NCBI GenBank assembly: GCA_937863435.1
Contig: CALMES010000151.1
Coordinates: forward strand, 1-44,645
Reading direction: 5' to 3'
DNA from: an uncultured Candidatus Peregrinibacteria bacterium
GTDB taxonomy: Bacteria; Patescibacteriota; Gracilibacteria; Peribacterales; Peribacteraceae
DNA: 44,645 nt
The position numbers and the translations under genes were made by a program. Of this stretch, positions 16,538 to 24,133 are shown piece by piece (positions within the stretch are counted from its first letter, which is position 1; each line of letters opens with the position of its first letter). The notes under the pieces are model-generated. The model saw nothing but the letters and a program-made list of their open reading frames with translations, was not told where the DNA came from and searched no databases.

Positions 16538-16961
16538 AGAAAGGAGGAGGGAAAGAATCGGGGCAAACGTACTGGGTTTTTGAAAGGTCGCAAGTGACCG
16601 TACGAACAGCATTTTTACTCTGTTGTCTGTTTCGACAACTATTCCGATGAGGAGCGATGCATCAATAACTGATGCCGATTGATCGATGTGTTGAAAATAC
16701 CAACAACAAATTGCGCTTGGCGGAGAATTACTTTTATTGTTATGCCAGCTTTCTTGACGAAATTTCAAAAAGCTTTATTAGGCAATAAAATTCAAAATGT
16801 ACAGTTCTTTTCACTTTCACTCTATTCTTAGCCTGTCTTCATCATTAGAATCTTGGGACTACAGAAGCCGCTGGAGTCAGCTTTTGATTCCTAAGACGGT
16901 GCACTGTAGCACCGCTCTTTGATTTCAACGGTTTTCTGTTTTCAACTTTGAGGATCACCTC
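16538..16961. promoter_or_regulatory. Divergent regulatory region with two palindromes
   Basis: This 424-nt gap separates amt (minus) from the gene at 16962 (plus). It holds two perfect 6-bp inverted repeats: GTTGTC-tgtttc-GACAAC (16622-16639) and GCATCA-ataac-TGATGC (16659-16675). Both lie 85-140 nt upstream of the amt ATG and are candidate regulator sites or leader hairpins. No coding frame looks real. The gap ends with GGATCACCTC directly before ATG at 16962. Confidence 0.45.
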
Positions 16962-18167
16962 ATGCTTCTCGCCTCCGCCTTGCGCTCGATCTTTCCCAGC
17001 CGCAACATCCGCCGCCGCACCCGCCGTCAGTTTGCCTTCGGTTGGGATCCGTCCGGCATTCAACTGCCTCCGAAGATCCTGCCGGCCAGCCTCGTCGTCA
17101 ACTTCGACGAACCCGTGGACTTCGCACATCATGCGCTGCGTTTCGGCACGACCGAAGCGGTCGCCCAAGTTCAGTTCGAGGCGACGGGCGGCCCCGCCGT
17201 CATCAGTCATCTGGAACTCGACAACTTCGCTGCCCAGCCGGGCGTCGATACGCACACCATCACTTCGCTGAAGCTCAAAAAGCTCAGTGGACAAGTGGTC
17301 GCGAACTTCGCGCACCCCGCCGGCGACGACTCGACCTGGGTCAATACGGCCGCCTTCACAGTGCCCGCGGGCACCACGGACTACGTTATCGAGGTCACGA
17401 CCGGGACGCTTGCCTCCGGCAATGCCTCGGGTAACCCGATTCTCCTTGGGATCGTTGGCGACCCCAGCTACGGAGCGGTCATCGCTTCCGTCAATGGAAC
17501 TCCGCTCGCTCCAAACAGCGGCCAACCCGATGGCGCCATCGTCATCGGCTCGACCGTTGGCGAAGAGAACCAAGACGCCGTCAGCTACAATTTTGCACTG
17601 ATCGTCGCGTCCGAAATTACAAATGTTCAGGCCACGGGGCCACTGCTCGGCTGCCTGAGCGACGGCGTCAATCAGACTCTTTCAACCTTCAGCTACACGG
17701 CGTCCGCCAGCGGCAAAATCACGGCCGATGAGGTCCAGTTCGTGCTCTGCACGAACGGCATCATCGATACCACGAGCTTCAAGGTCGGGAACTCGAGCGG
17801 TTACACCGCTCAAGGGCTCTACGTCACGGATGCAAACGACGTTCTCCTCACGGGAACTGTCAACGGTTCGCAAGTGGGAATGATCAAGATTCACTTTGCC
17901 CTCACGGGCACCAGCGTCAACACGACGGCCCTGGCCGGGAAGTCGCAGAGTCTCAGCCTCAAGGGCAAGATCTCTCTCAACCCCGACGAGTGCATCACGA
18001 CCGTCCTCACGGGCTTCGAAACCGCCGGATTCGTCTGGCATGACCAATACGGGACAACCATCATCGGTGTCGATAACGGCGCCATCGGTTGCTATTCGGT
18101 GGACACGATTGTTGTCGGACAACTCTTGGTCGGCATCAACATCCGGCCGCGTCGGCCTCGCTGCTAG
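16962..18167 (+). CDS. Beta-rich protein of unknown function, GC-rich codon use
   Basis: A 401-residue protein rich in Thr, Val, Gly and Ala with alternating hydrophobic residues, as in beta-sandwich surface or virion proteins. The N-terminus is basic (IFPSRNIRRRTRRQF) and lacks a clean signal peptide. Several Cys residues (GCLSDG, LCTNG, DECITT, GCYSVD) are spaced as if for disulfides. The segment is visibly richer in C/G-ending codons than its neighbours and reads like a recent arrival. No family is recognised. ATG at 16962 directly follows GGATCACCTC. An ORF on the opposite strand (16845-17573) has low-complexity composition and is taken as a shadow. Confidence 0.6.
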   Translation: MLLASALRSIFPSRNIRRRTRRQFAFGWDPSGIQLPPKILPASLVVNFDEPVDFAHHALRFGTTEAVAQVQFEATGGPAVISHLELDNFAAQPGVDTHTITSLKLKKLSGQVVANFAHPAGDDSTWVNTAAFTVPAGTTDYVIEVTTGTLASGNASGNPILLGIVGDPSYGAVIASVNGTPLAPNSGQPDGAIVIGSTVGEENQDAVSYNFALIVASEITNVQATGPLLGCLSDGVNQTLSTFSYTASASGKITADEVQFVLCTNGIIDTTSFKVGNSSGYTAQGLYVTDANDVLLTGTVNGSQVGMIKIHFALTGTSVNTTALAGKSQSLSLKGKISLNPDECITTVLTGFETAGFVWHDQYGTTIIGVDNGAIGCYSVDTIVVGQLLVGINIRPRRPRC

Positions 18168-18330
18168 ACGATCGAATCCATCCGATCTGTCTCACAGAAA
18201 CCATTGTCAAAGAGCTCGTCGCCTGTCTCCCTCGGGGGGCAGGCGGCAGCTTTTCGTGAAAGCTTTTCCTGCCACATCAGAAACAATCATCTGTCAAAAA
18301 AGGTGTGAATTGGATTACGAATGGAATGCA

Positions 18331-18404
18331 GTTTACAATGTGTTTACAATATAATTAATTTTTGTTTACAATGTGTTTACAATATTAACTAATAAGAGTA
18401 CTAT
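18331..18404 (+). promoter_or_regulatory. Promoter embedded in four phased GTTTACAAT repeats
   Basis: GTTTACAAT occurs at 18331, 18342, 18364 and 18375, i.e. at offsets 0, 11, 33 and 44, all on nearly the same DNA face. The last copy supplies the -35 TTTACA (18376-18381); after a 17-nt spacer comes the -10 TACTAT (18399-18404). The predicted start is the A of ATG at 18411. This fits an operator array for cooperative binding, possibly by the HTH protein it controls. Confidence 0.75.
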
Positions 18405-18410
18405 ATCTAC

Positions 18411-19430
18411 ATGAATACCAAGGAGAAAATCATCCGGTTCATTCTCGCGCAGAATCTGATAAAAGCTGCCACATTGGCAGAAAAATTTGCAGTGTCTCGC
18501 CAATACGCGACTCGTATTCTCAAAGAGTTAACACTGGGCGGGATGCTTATAAAAATAGGAACGACCAATGGTACAGCATATGTTTCACCAACCTCTAAAA
18601 CTGTCCTTGATAAAATAGTAAAGAAAACTCTTGTGAATGAACAGCTTGAGGAATTCACTGTTTTCCAGGATCTTCAAAAGAAGGCTGCCTTTCTTTTGTT
18701 ATTGGATGAAAATATACAAAGTATTTTTACCTACGCATTTTCCGAAATGCTTAATAATGCCATTGAGCATTCGGGGTCAAAAAAAATACAGATTGAGATT
18801 GAGAAAGGAAAGAATTTTATATTCCGCATCAATGATACTGGCATCGGCGTCTTCCGGAATATCATGAAAGGCCGCAAGCTGCGCTCAGAAACAGAAGCTG
18901 TTCAGGATCTTCTGAAAGGCAAAACCACCACTCAGCCGCAAGCGCATTCCGGCGAAGGTATTTTCTTCACTTCCAAGATCGCCGACCGATTCATTCTCGA
19001 AAGCTTCGGCTACAAACTGACAATCGATAACCGGATCGGCGATGTATTTCTGGAAGAAGCAAAGCGCAGCAAGAAAGGAACACGTGTGACATTCGAGATT
19101 GATACTGCATCAAAAAAGCACCTGAATGATGTTTTTGCCAGATACCAGACCGATCCGTCGGAGCATGCATTCGACAAAACCGAGATTCAGATCAAGCTCT
19201 ACACGATGGGCACTATTCATGTGTCGCGGTCTCAAGCCAGGCGCGTGCTTTCCGGGCTCGAGAAGTTCCGTACTATTATTATGGATTTCGAGAAAGTGCC
19301 GACTGTCGGCCAGGCGTTCGCCGATGAAATTTTCCGCGTCTTCAAGCTTAAGCATCCGGCTATTACGGTGCAGCCCGTCAATATGAACAGTGCTGTGACT
19401 TTTATGGTTGAACGTGTCGAGAAAGTGTAA
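18411..19430 (+). CDS. HTH - GHKL ATPase - STAS-like (DUF4325) fusion regulator
   Basis: A 339-residue cytosolic protein. Residues 1-60 form a winged HTH (LAEKFAVSRQYATRILKEL). Residues about 95-230 are a GHKL/HATPase domain with N box SEMLNNAIEHSG (E112, N115), G1 NDTGIGV (D142) and lid HSGEGIFF (179-186). Its form recalls anti-sigma kinases such as SpoIIAB/RsbW, and there is no HisKA His. Residues about 262-335 are a DUF4325 STAS-like domain with TVGQAFADEIFRV. DNA-binding, ATPase and STAS-like parts in one chain suggest a partner-switch mechanism folded into a single transcription factor; that mechanism is inference. It lies behind phased repeats likely to be its own operator, and 15 nt before a YdeI-like gene. 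Confidence 0.85.
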   Translation: MNTKEKIIRFILAQNLIKAATLAEKFAVSRQYATRILKELTLGGMLIKIGTTNGTAYVSPTSKTVLDKIVKKTLVNEQLEEFTVFQDLQKKAAFLLLLDENIQSIFTYAFSEMLNNAIEHSGSKKIQIEIEKGKNFIFRINDTGIGVFRNIMKGRKLRSETEAVQDLLKGKTTTQPQAHSGEGIFFTSKIADRFILESFGYKLTIDNRIGDVFLEEAKRSKKGTRVTFEIDTASKKHLNDVFARYQTDPSEHAFDKTEIQIKLYTMGTIHVSRSQARRVLSGLEKFRTIIMDFEKVPTVGQAFADEIFRVFKLKHPAITVQPVNMNSAVTFMVERVEKV

Positions 19431-19445
19431 TTTCATTCTGTCTTT

Positions 19446-20027
19446 ATGCCCATTCTCCCCTTCAAAACTTCCGCTGATTTCCGCAATTGGCTTTTGGAGC
19501 ATCACAATAAAGAAACAGAGCTGTGGCTCGTGTACTACAAAAAAGCCAGCGGCAAGCCGAGTGTCGGCTACAAAGAAGCTGTGGATGAAGCACTGTGTTT
19601 CGGCTGGATTGATGGCGTTCGGCTCGCGATTGATGAAGAGACATTCAAACAGCGTTTCACGCCACGCACGAAAAAAAGTATCTGGAGCCAGGTGAACATA
19701 AAACGTATTGCCGAACTCACTGCTGAAGGTCGGATGCATGCATCGGGAATCAGCGTTTTTCAAAATCGCGATCCCAAACGTGAAAAACTTTACTCAGCCG
19801 AACAGAAAGATTTGAAGCTGGATAGCGCATCACTCAAGCGTTTCAAGGCCAACAAGAAAGCGTGGGAGTTTTTCGCAAGCAAACCGCCGTCGTATCAGAG
19901 ACCGGCAATCTGGTGGGTAATGGGTGCCAAGAAACCGGAAACCAAAGAGGCACATTTACAAACACTCATACAAGACAGTGAAGCGGGACGAACACTTAAG
20001 CACTTAACGCGCAAGCCGAAGAAATAA
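19446..20027 (+). CDS. YdeI/OmpD-associated family protein
   Basis: A 193-residue soluble protein of the YdeI/OmdA (bacteriocin-protection-like) family, recognised from LWLVYYKKASGKPSVGYKEA, VDEALCFGWIDG, RFTPRTKKSIWSQVN and the C-terminal AIWWVMGAKKPETK. Members are common in soil bacteria; the biochemical role is unclear despite the historical link to antimicrobial-peptide resistance. It follows the HTH-GHKL gene by 15 nt on the same strand and may be co-transcribed with it. It converges with the gene ending at 20045. Confidence 0.85.
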   Translation: MPILPFKTSADFRNWLLEHHNKETELWLVYYKKASGKPSVGYKEAVDEALCFGWIDGVRLAIDEETFKQRFTPRTKKSIWSQVNIKRIAELTAEGRMHASGISVFQNRDPKREKLYSAEQKDLKLDSASLKRFKANKKAWEFFASKPPSYQRPAIWWVMGAKKPETKEAHLQTLIQDSEAGRTLKHLTRKPKK

Positions 20028-20044
20028 TTTACGCGGCGCGGTTT

Positions 20045-20431
20045 TTAAGCTTCCACAGGTTTTTTGCGCGCCGGAGAAAACGGTACCATCTGCTTTTTCA
20101 AACCTTGTAACGCACCGGCGGTGCCGCCTGTTACTTCGCTTCGTGTCACTTTTTCGCCGAATTTCGGCACAGGGATGGGAATGAATTTTAGTACGTTTCC
20201 CAAAAGCCTCATTGCTCCTCCCGCCATGCCCAGTGTGGCGGCTTTCACTACCTTAAGTGGCAGCGATACCGTACTTTTCATCGCGTTCTTTACACTTGAG
20301 GAAATCGCCGGAATGGGGCTTTTCCCAGCAAACATTTCGACTCCGGCCATTGCCGCATCCACAGGCACATTGGCGACAGTTTTGACCGTCTCTCCGACGT
20401 TGCCTTTGATTGTTTCAAACGTTTTACCCAT
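20045..20431 (-). CDS. Small Val/Gly/Ala-rich protein of unknown function
   Basis: A 128-residue protein with amphipathic stretches (VPVDAAMAGVEMF, LPLKVVKAATLGMAGGAMRLLGNVLKFIPIP) and a basic tail (SPARKKPVEA). No signal peptide and no recognised family; the mildly hydrophobic centre could associate with membrane. The coding call is supported by an upstream TATAAT (20444-20439) whose end lies 7 nt before the ATG, implying a leaderless transcript. Confidence 0.6.
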   Translation of the reverse strand: MGKTFETIKGNVGETVKTVANVPVDAAMAGVEMFAGKSPIPAISSSVKNAMKSTVSLPLKVVKAATLGMAGGAMRLLGNVLKFIPIPVPKFGEKVTRSEVTGGTAGALQGLKKQMVPFSPARKKPVEA

Positions 20432-20438
20432 ATTCTAT

Positions 20439-20444
20439 ATTATA
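20439..20444 (-). promoter_or_regulatory. -10 TATAAT placed for a leaderless mRNA
   Basis: TATAAT on the minus strand ends 7 nt before ATG at 20431, so transcription should start at or next to the A of ATG. No convincing -35 is seen. Confidence 0.5.
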
Positions 20445-20494
20445 CAATAAATCGTATAAAATAGCTATATTCGCGACGCTCGGCATGTAGGCTT

Positions 20495-20827
20495 TCAGAC
20501 ATCAAACCCAAATATTCCAAAAAAAGATGCTGCCTGTTTTTGCAGGCGCTTAGGCTCAACTTTTCCAATTTCACCCAGAATGATTTTCTTGCTTAGCGTC
20601 ACCATTTTATCGAAGCGGATGCACGATCGGACTTTTACACCGGAACCATCGCCTGGCTGCAGAATAAGCCCTTCTTTTTCCCTTGTGACCTTTGAGGTAA
20701 TAAAACAAAGAATGACCTCATCATTCTTTGGATTATATCTAGATACAATAAGCGCCGGACGCACTTTTGCATGCGAAAGATCGCTAAATGGAAACGGCAC
20801 GAGGATAATAGAGCCAAATTCAAACAT
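20495..20827 (-). CDS. MazF/PemK-type toxin
   Basis: A 110-residue MazF/PemK fold protein, usually a ribosome-independent mRNA endonuclease. The N-terminal FGSIILVPFPFSDLSHAKVR is typical, followed by PALIVS, the ITSK strand and VRSCIRFDKMVTLSKK. ATG at 20827 overlaps the antitoxin stop codon by 8 nt; an in-frame ATG at 20845 would lengthen it by six residues. Encoded directly after a Phd-like antitoxin, it forms a standard toxin-antitoxin pair. Confidence 0.85.
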   Translation of the reverse strand: MFEFGSIILVPFPFSDLSHAKVRPALIVSRYNPKNDEVILCFITSKVTREKEGLILQPGDGSGVKVRSCIRFDKMVTLSKKIILGEIGKVEPKRLQKQAASFFGIFGFDV

Positions 20828-21062
20828 ATCTCTTCGTAAGATCATTGAGCGAATAGAGATCGGGCTCCTGCTCTAAAAATGCAAAGCTCTCGGAAGCACT
20901 TGCCATCTCTGCAATCGGAACAGTGTCTTCATCTGTTAAAGAGATGAGAAGAACATCGGCTTTCCCATGTTTTCCGAGTGCGATAGGCTTCTTTAAGTAC
21001 TTTACCTGGTTGACCAATTCACCCAATATCTTGCGACCTTCGCTGATTGAATAGACTTTCAT
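20820..21062 (-). CDS. Phd/YefM-like antitoxin
   Basis: An 80-residue antitoxin. The N-terminal MKVYSISEGRKILGELVNQV, then KKPIALGKHGKADVLLISL, fit the Phd/YefM fold that dimerises and binds DNA; the acidic C-terminus (EQEPDLYSLND) would wrap and block the toxin. ATG at 21062 is preferred to 21101 because the promoter -35 overlaps the longer form and the family begins at this Met. It overlaps the MazF-like gene by 8 nt. A palindrome in its promoter suggests the usual autoregulation. Confidence 0.82.
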   Translation of the reverse strand: MKVYSISEGRKILGELVNQVKYLKKPIALGKHGKADVLLISLTDEDTVPIAEMASASESFAFLEQEPDLYSLNDLTKRYV

Positions 21063-21072
21063 ATATGAATAA

Positions 21073-21101
21073 ATTGTACCATATGTACATTTTGTAATCA
21101 A
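21073..21101 (-). promoter_or_regulatory. Toxin-antitoxin promoter with embedded operator
   Basis: On the minus strand TTGATT (21101-21096), a 17-nt spacer, TACAAT (21078-21073). The inverted repeat TGTAC-catat-GTACA (21075-21089) sits across spacer and -10, as expected for an autoregulatory operator. The -10 ends 10 nt before the ATG, so the leader is only a few nt. Confidence 0.7.
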
Positions 21102-21106
21102 TACGA

Positions 21107-22147
21107 TTATGCCACGGGATTTGGATACTGTTCGTGAATCTCTTCGATACCCTTGAGCACATCGTCAGACAAAATCATCTCGCCCGTGTCTATGTCTTCT
21201 TTCAGCTGATCAAGATTCGACGCGCCGATAATATTACTCGTCACAAACGGCTGCATATTTACAAAAGCCAGCGACATTTGGGCGAGTGACAGACCGTGTT
21301 TTTTGGCGAGATCGGCATAGAGCTGTGTGACTTTCTGAGCCTGCGGCGTGCGGTAACGAGGGGCAAACTGCGGATGAAGAGTAAAGCGTCCGCCCTTGGG
21401 CATATTGCCGCCCAGGTAGCGTCCGCCAAGAACGCCATAGCCCAGGGGGGAATAGGCGAGCAATCCGATAGTTTCGCGCATGGAAATTTCGGCCATATTG
21501 ATGTCGTAATGACGATTGAGAAGATTGTACGGGTTCTGCACACTCACCATACGCGGAAGATTTTTCTCTTTGGCGATGCGCAAAAATTCGAGTGTCCCCC
21601 ACGATGTTTCATTGGAAAGGCCGACATATTTCACTTTGCCCGCTTTTACAACTCCGGCGAGTGCCTCGAGCGTTTCTTCGATCGGTGTTGCCTGCTCGTG
21701 GTCTGCATGAACGTATCCGCGCTGACCAAAATAGTTCACATTTCTGTCGGGCCAGTGCAGCTGATACAGATCTATTACATCCGTTTGCAAACGCTTCAGA
21801 CTTTCGTCGAGCGCCGCTTCAATATTGGCTTTGTCGAGCCGATTGTCGCCGGTACGAATATGAGTGTAACGATTGGGTCCGCCCACTTTGGACGCCAAGA
21901 CAATCTCCTTTCTTTTGCCTGTTTTTTTCAGCCATCTCCCAATAATGCACTCTGTCTCGCCGTATGTATCGGCCTGGCTTGGCACGGGATACATTTCGGC
22001 TGTGTCGATGAAATTCACCTGATTACCCACCGCGTAATCGAGCTGCGCATGCGCATCGGCTTCGTTTACCTGATGACCGTAGCTCATGGTGCCGAGACAG
22101 ATGTTACTGACCTTGAGATCGGTCGTGCTGAGAGTGGTGAATTTCAT
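21107..22147 (-). CDS. Aldo/keto reductase, Tas-like
   Basis: A 346-residue NADPH-dependent oxidoreductase of the aldo/keto reductase TIM-barrel family, closest in pattern to E. coli Tas. The catalytic tetrad is visible: Asp and Tyr in NFIDTAEMYPV, Lys in IVLASKVGGPNR, His in LYQLHWPDRN. The C-terminal cofactor region SNIIGASNLDQLKEDI is present. The start at 22147 (MKFTTLSTTDLKVS) is the family start; six upstream in-frame codons are dropped. It stands between a divergent DUF1697 gene and the TA pair. The substrate is unknown. Confidence 0.9.
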   Translation of the reverse strand: MKFTTLSTTDLKVSNICLGTMSYGHQVNEADAHAQLDYAVGNQVNFIDTAEMYPVPSQADTYGETECIIGRWLKKTGKRKEIVLASKVGGPNRYTHIRTGDNRLDKANIEAALDESLKRLQTDVIDLYQLHWPDRNVNYFGQRGYVHADHEQATPIEETLEALAGVVKAGKVKYVGLSNETSWGTLEFLRIAKEKNLPRMVSVQNPYNLLNRHYDINMAEISMRETIGLLAYSPLGYGVLGGRYLGGNMPKGGRFTLHPQFAPRYRTPQAQKVTQLYADLAKKHGLSLAQMSLAFVNMQPFVTSNIIGASNLDQLKEDIDTGEMILSDDVLKGIEEIHEQYPNPVA

Positions 22148-22253
22148 GCAGAGATCAAGAAACAAAATGGAATACAGACTCTAGACGGAACTGAGAATTT
22201 TCGGAAGTGAAGTTGAGACTTTCTCACGCGCATTTCGCTCAGTGAAATACGTG

Positions 22254-22259
22254 TACAAT
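22254..22259 (+). promoter_or_regulatory. -10 TACAAT of the DUF1697 gene
   Basis: TACAAT ends 8 nt before ATG at 22268, giving a leader of about 2 nt. No strong -35 is seen. Confidence 0.4.
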
Positions 22260-22267
22260 AGTGATGT

Positions 22268-22825
22268 ATGACACCTGTCAATAATTCAACAACCCGCTTC
22301 GTCGCCTTCCTGCGTGGCATCAATGTCGGCGGCAACAAGATGATTCCGATGGCGAAACTGAAAACAATGTTCGAGTCTCTGGGCTTTACGAATGTCAAAA
22401 CCCTGCTTGCAACCGGCAATATTCTGTTCGATGCGCCAAAATCCACACCGGAAACATTGGTGACGTTGATCGAAAAGAAAATCGAAGCAACTTTTCGTCT
22501 GCACTCTCACGCCATTGTTCGCAGCCTTGCCGACATACACGCGCTGGTTGATCGTGATCCTTTCAAGCACATATCAGTGACGCCGCATACGCGCTTATAT
22601 ATTACGTTTTTGGCAACCAAGCCGAAAAGTTCGCTCAAGATTCCCTATATGTCGCCCAATAAAGATTTTACGATTCTGAAAGTGAGCGATACCGAGATTT
22701 GCAGCGTGCTCACACTCAATCCAAGCACACGATCTGTCGATGCCATGCAGGTACTCGAGAAAGAGTACGGCAAGCACATCACGACCAGAAACTGGAATAC
22801 GGTCAAGAAAATCGCCCATTCATGA
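22268..22825 (+). CDS. DUF1697 family protein
   Basis: A 185-residue soluble protein of the DUF1697 family: the N-terminal FVAFLRGINVGGNKMIPMAK, then the TLLATGNILFDA motif (usually NVxTYIQSGNVVF) and the C-terminal RNWNTVKKIA are characteristic. The biochemical role is unknown; it is widespread in soil bacteria. It is a single gene divergent from the aldo/keto reductase, with a candidate terminator right after the stop. Confidence 0.9.
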   Translation: MTPVNNSTTRFVAFLRGINVGGNKMIPMAKLKTMFESLGFTNVKTLLATGNILFDAPKSTPETLVTLIEKKIEATFRLHSHAIVRSLADIHALVDRDPFKHISVTPHTRLYITFLATKPKSSLKIPYMSPNKDFTILKVSDTEICSVLTLNPSTRSVDAMQVLEKEYGKHITTRNWNTVKKIAHS

Positions 22826-22826
22826 T

Positions 22827-22909
22827 GCACCGTTCATGTCTGTCCAGTGCTGCATAGAGCGACTTTATGCCGCCTGCTGAGGCAGCCGGTCCGGTGCGTT
22901 GTTTTTTTC
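22827..22909 (+). terminator. Candidate intrinsic terminator after DUF1697
   Basis: GCACCG (22827-22832) pairs with CGGTGC (22892-22897), enclosing smaller GC hairpins, and is followed by GTTGTTTTTTT. The long outer loop makes the exact structure uncertain. Confidence 0.5.
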
Positions 22910-22948
22910 TAAAGTTGATTCACAATAATTATTTATCTTTGATAAGCG

Positions 22949-22993
22949 AATTCATCTTTTATGAATTGTCATCCGGCAAAACATCCATAGAAT
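22949..22993 (+). promoter_or_regulatory. Promoter and operator of the tail-like gene trio
   Basis: TTGTCA (22966-22971), a 16-nt spacer, TAGAAT (22988-22993); predicted start near 23000, giving a 22-nt leader. The perfect 7-bp inverted repeat AATTCAT-ctttt-ATGAATT (22949-22967) overlaps the -35, a good position for a repressor. Confidence 0.6.
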
Positions 22994-23021
22994 GGGTTCA
23001 ACCTTTCCTTAACCGCATTTT

Positions 23022-23402
23022 ATGGCACGACTTCCCGTATCCGGCAGCGACAGTGGCACATGGGGTGATGTCCTCAACACGTTCCTGCAAGTTGGTCACG
23101 CGGCAACCGGTGAAAACATCGGAGCTGTCGTCGAAGCAACAAAAAGCAGTAACTATACTCTTGCAGCAGCCGACAGCGGCAAGCGATTTGTCGCCACGGC
23201 ATCCATGACTTTCTCCCTTCCGACAATCGGCACACTCGGTAACGGCTTTGAAGTGGAGATTGTCAATGATTCCGGCACCACTGTCACCATCGACGGACCT
23301 GGCGCCACCAACGTGTCTCTCGACAGCGGGGATGTTGCCTGTGTCCTGGAAACAAATTCCAAGCAACGGGTTGTGAAGGGGCCGAGCACGGTCGTGTCTT
23401 AA
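23022..23402 (+). CDS. Phage-tail-like small structural protein
   Basis: A 126-residue protein. The N-terminus MARLPVSGSDSGTWGDVLNT is a pattern seen before phage tail-fibre-type domains and in many CPR surface proteins. Residues about 45-115 resemble a tail-fibre beta unit (NYTLAAADSGKRFVATAS, then FEVEIVNDSGTTVTIDGPG). No Sec signal is present, as in virion proteins. It is first of three genes with 17-nt and 6-nt gaps behind a dedicated promoter. No capsid, terminase or portal gene is nearby, so the island may be domesticated. Confidence 0.6.
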   Translation: MARLPVSGSDSGTWGDVLNTFLQVGHAATGENIGAVVEATKSSNYTLAAADSGKRFVATASMTFSLPTIGTLGNGFEVEIVNDSGTTVTIDGPGATNVSLDSGDVACVLETNSKQRVVKGPSTVVS

Positions 23403-23419
23403 ATCTCCTCCATCGACAT

Positions 23420-24127
23420 ATGCGTCTTCCAGTAGCCACACTAGCGGCATCTACCGGTCCACTCGTGAACTTTCGCGCAACGGGCAGCTTGTTTCAGGAT
23501 TCCTCCCGTACAACAGCCGCCACTGTCAATAACAACCCTGTGGGCAGCTGGCAGAATGACAGCGGCGATAATTACAGGATGACACAAAGTACTTCGGGCA
23601 GCCGCCCACTCTTGCAGACGGCGCTGCCAAGTATTCTTTTTGACGGCACGGATGATTATCTGAGCACCGCGAATACCATAGCCGATACCGTCGGCTCTGC
23701 CGTCATCACTTTTAAAACGGGATCAACGGCTTTTGCCACCCGCGGCGTGCAGGTGCTTCTTTCGGCCGCCGATACCGGTACTGCGAACAACTGGTTTGAA
23801 ATCGGCATTACGGCAGCCGGTCTTGTGTATGTGGAATCCAATGCCGGCGGCACCAAGCACACGGTCACCGGTGTCACGACTCTGTCTGTTTCCACCACCT
23901 ACCTGCTTGCCGTTATTCATGACGGCACCGACTATTACATCAGCCTGAGTGGCGCCGAAGAGAATCCTCTGACCATCACGAACATCGGCACGTTCGCCTG
24001 GTTTGGCGATGTATCGGGCGTCGATAATCTGGTTCTTGGCGGCACCGTGACTTCGGCCGGACTCGTGCGGCCGTTTCAGGGCGAAATACTGGAAGCGTCG
24101 CTCTACTCCTACGACATCACTACGTAA
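23420..24127 (+). CDS. LamG/concanavalin A-like beta-sandwich protein
   Basis: A 235-residue protein whose layout fits a LamG/ConA-like lectin fold: LPSILFDGTDDYLSTAN near residue 75, ITFKTGS, WFEIGITAAGLVYVESNAGG, LLAVIHDGTDYYISL and the C-terminal GEILEASLYSYDIT. Such domains bind glycans or decorate tail and surface proteins. No signal peptide. It is second in the tail-like trio, 6 nt before the next gene. Confidence 0.65.
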   Translation: MRLPVATLAASTGPLVNFRATGSLFQDSSRTTAATVNNNPVGSWQNDSGDNYRMTQSTSGSRPLLQTALPSILFDGTDDYLSTANTIADTVGSAVITFKTGSTAFATRGVQVLLSAADTGTANNWFEIGITAAGLVYVESNAGGTKHTVTGVTTLSVSTTYLLAVIHDGTDYYISLSGAEENPLTITNIGTFAWFGDVSGVDNLVLGGTVTSAGLVRPFQGEILEASLYSYDITT

Positions 24128-24133
24128 GTTATT

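Noticed and set aside
16845-17573. 242-codon minus-strand ORF opposite the beta-rich gene
   Set aside because: Asp/Arg/Gly-rich with no hydrophobic core; typical of a shadow in GC-rich DNA.
18331-18404. CRISPR-like interpretation of the GTTTACAAT repeats
   Set aside because: The units are 9 bp at 11-bp and 22-bp steps with no spacers of CRISPR length and no cas gene; they coincide with a promoter.
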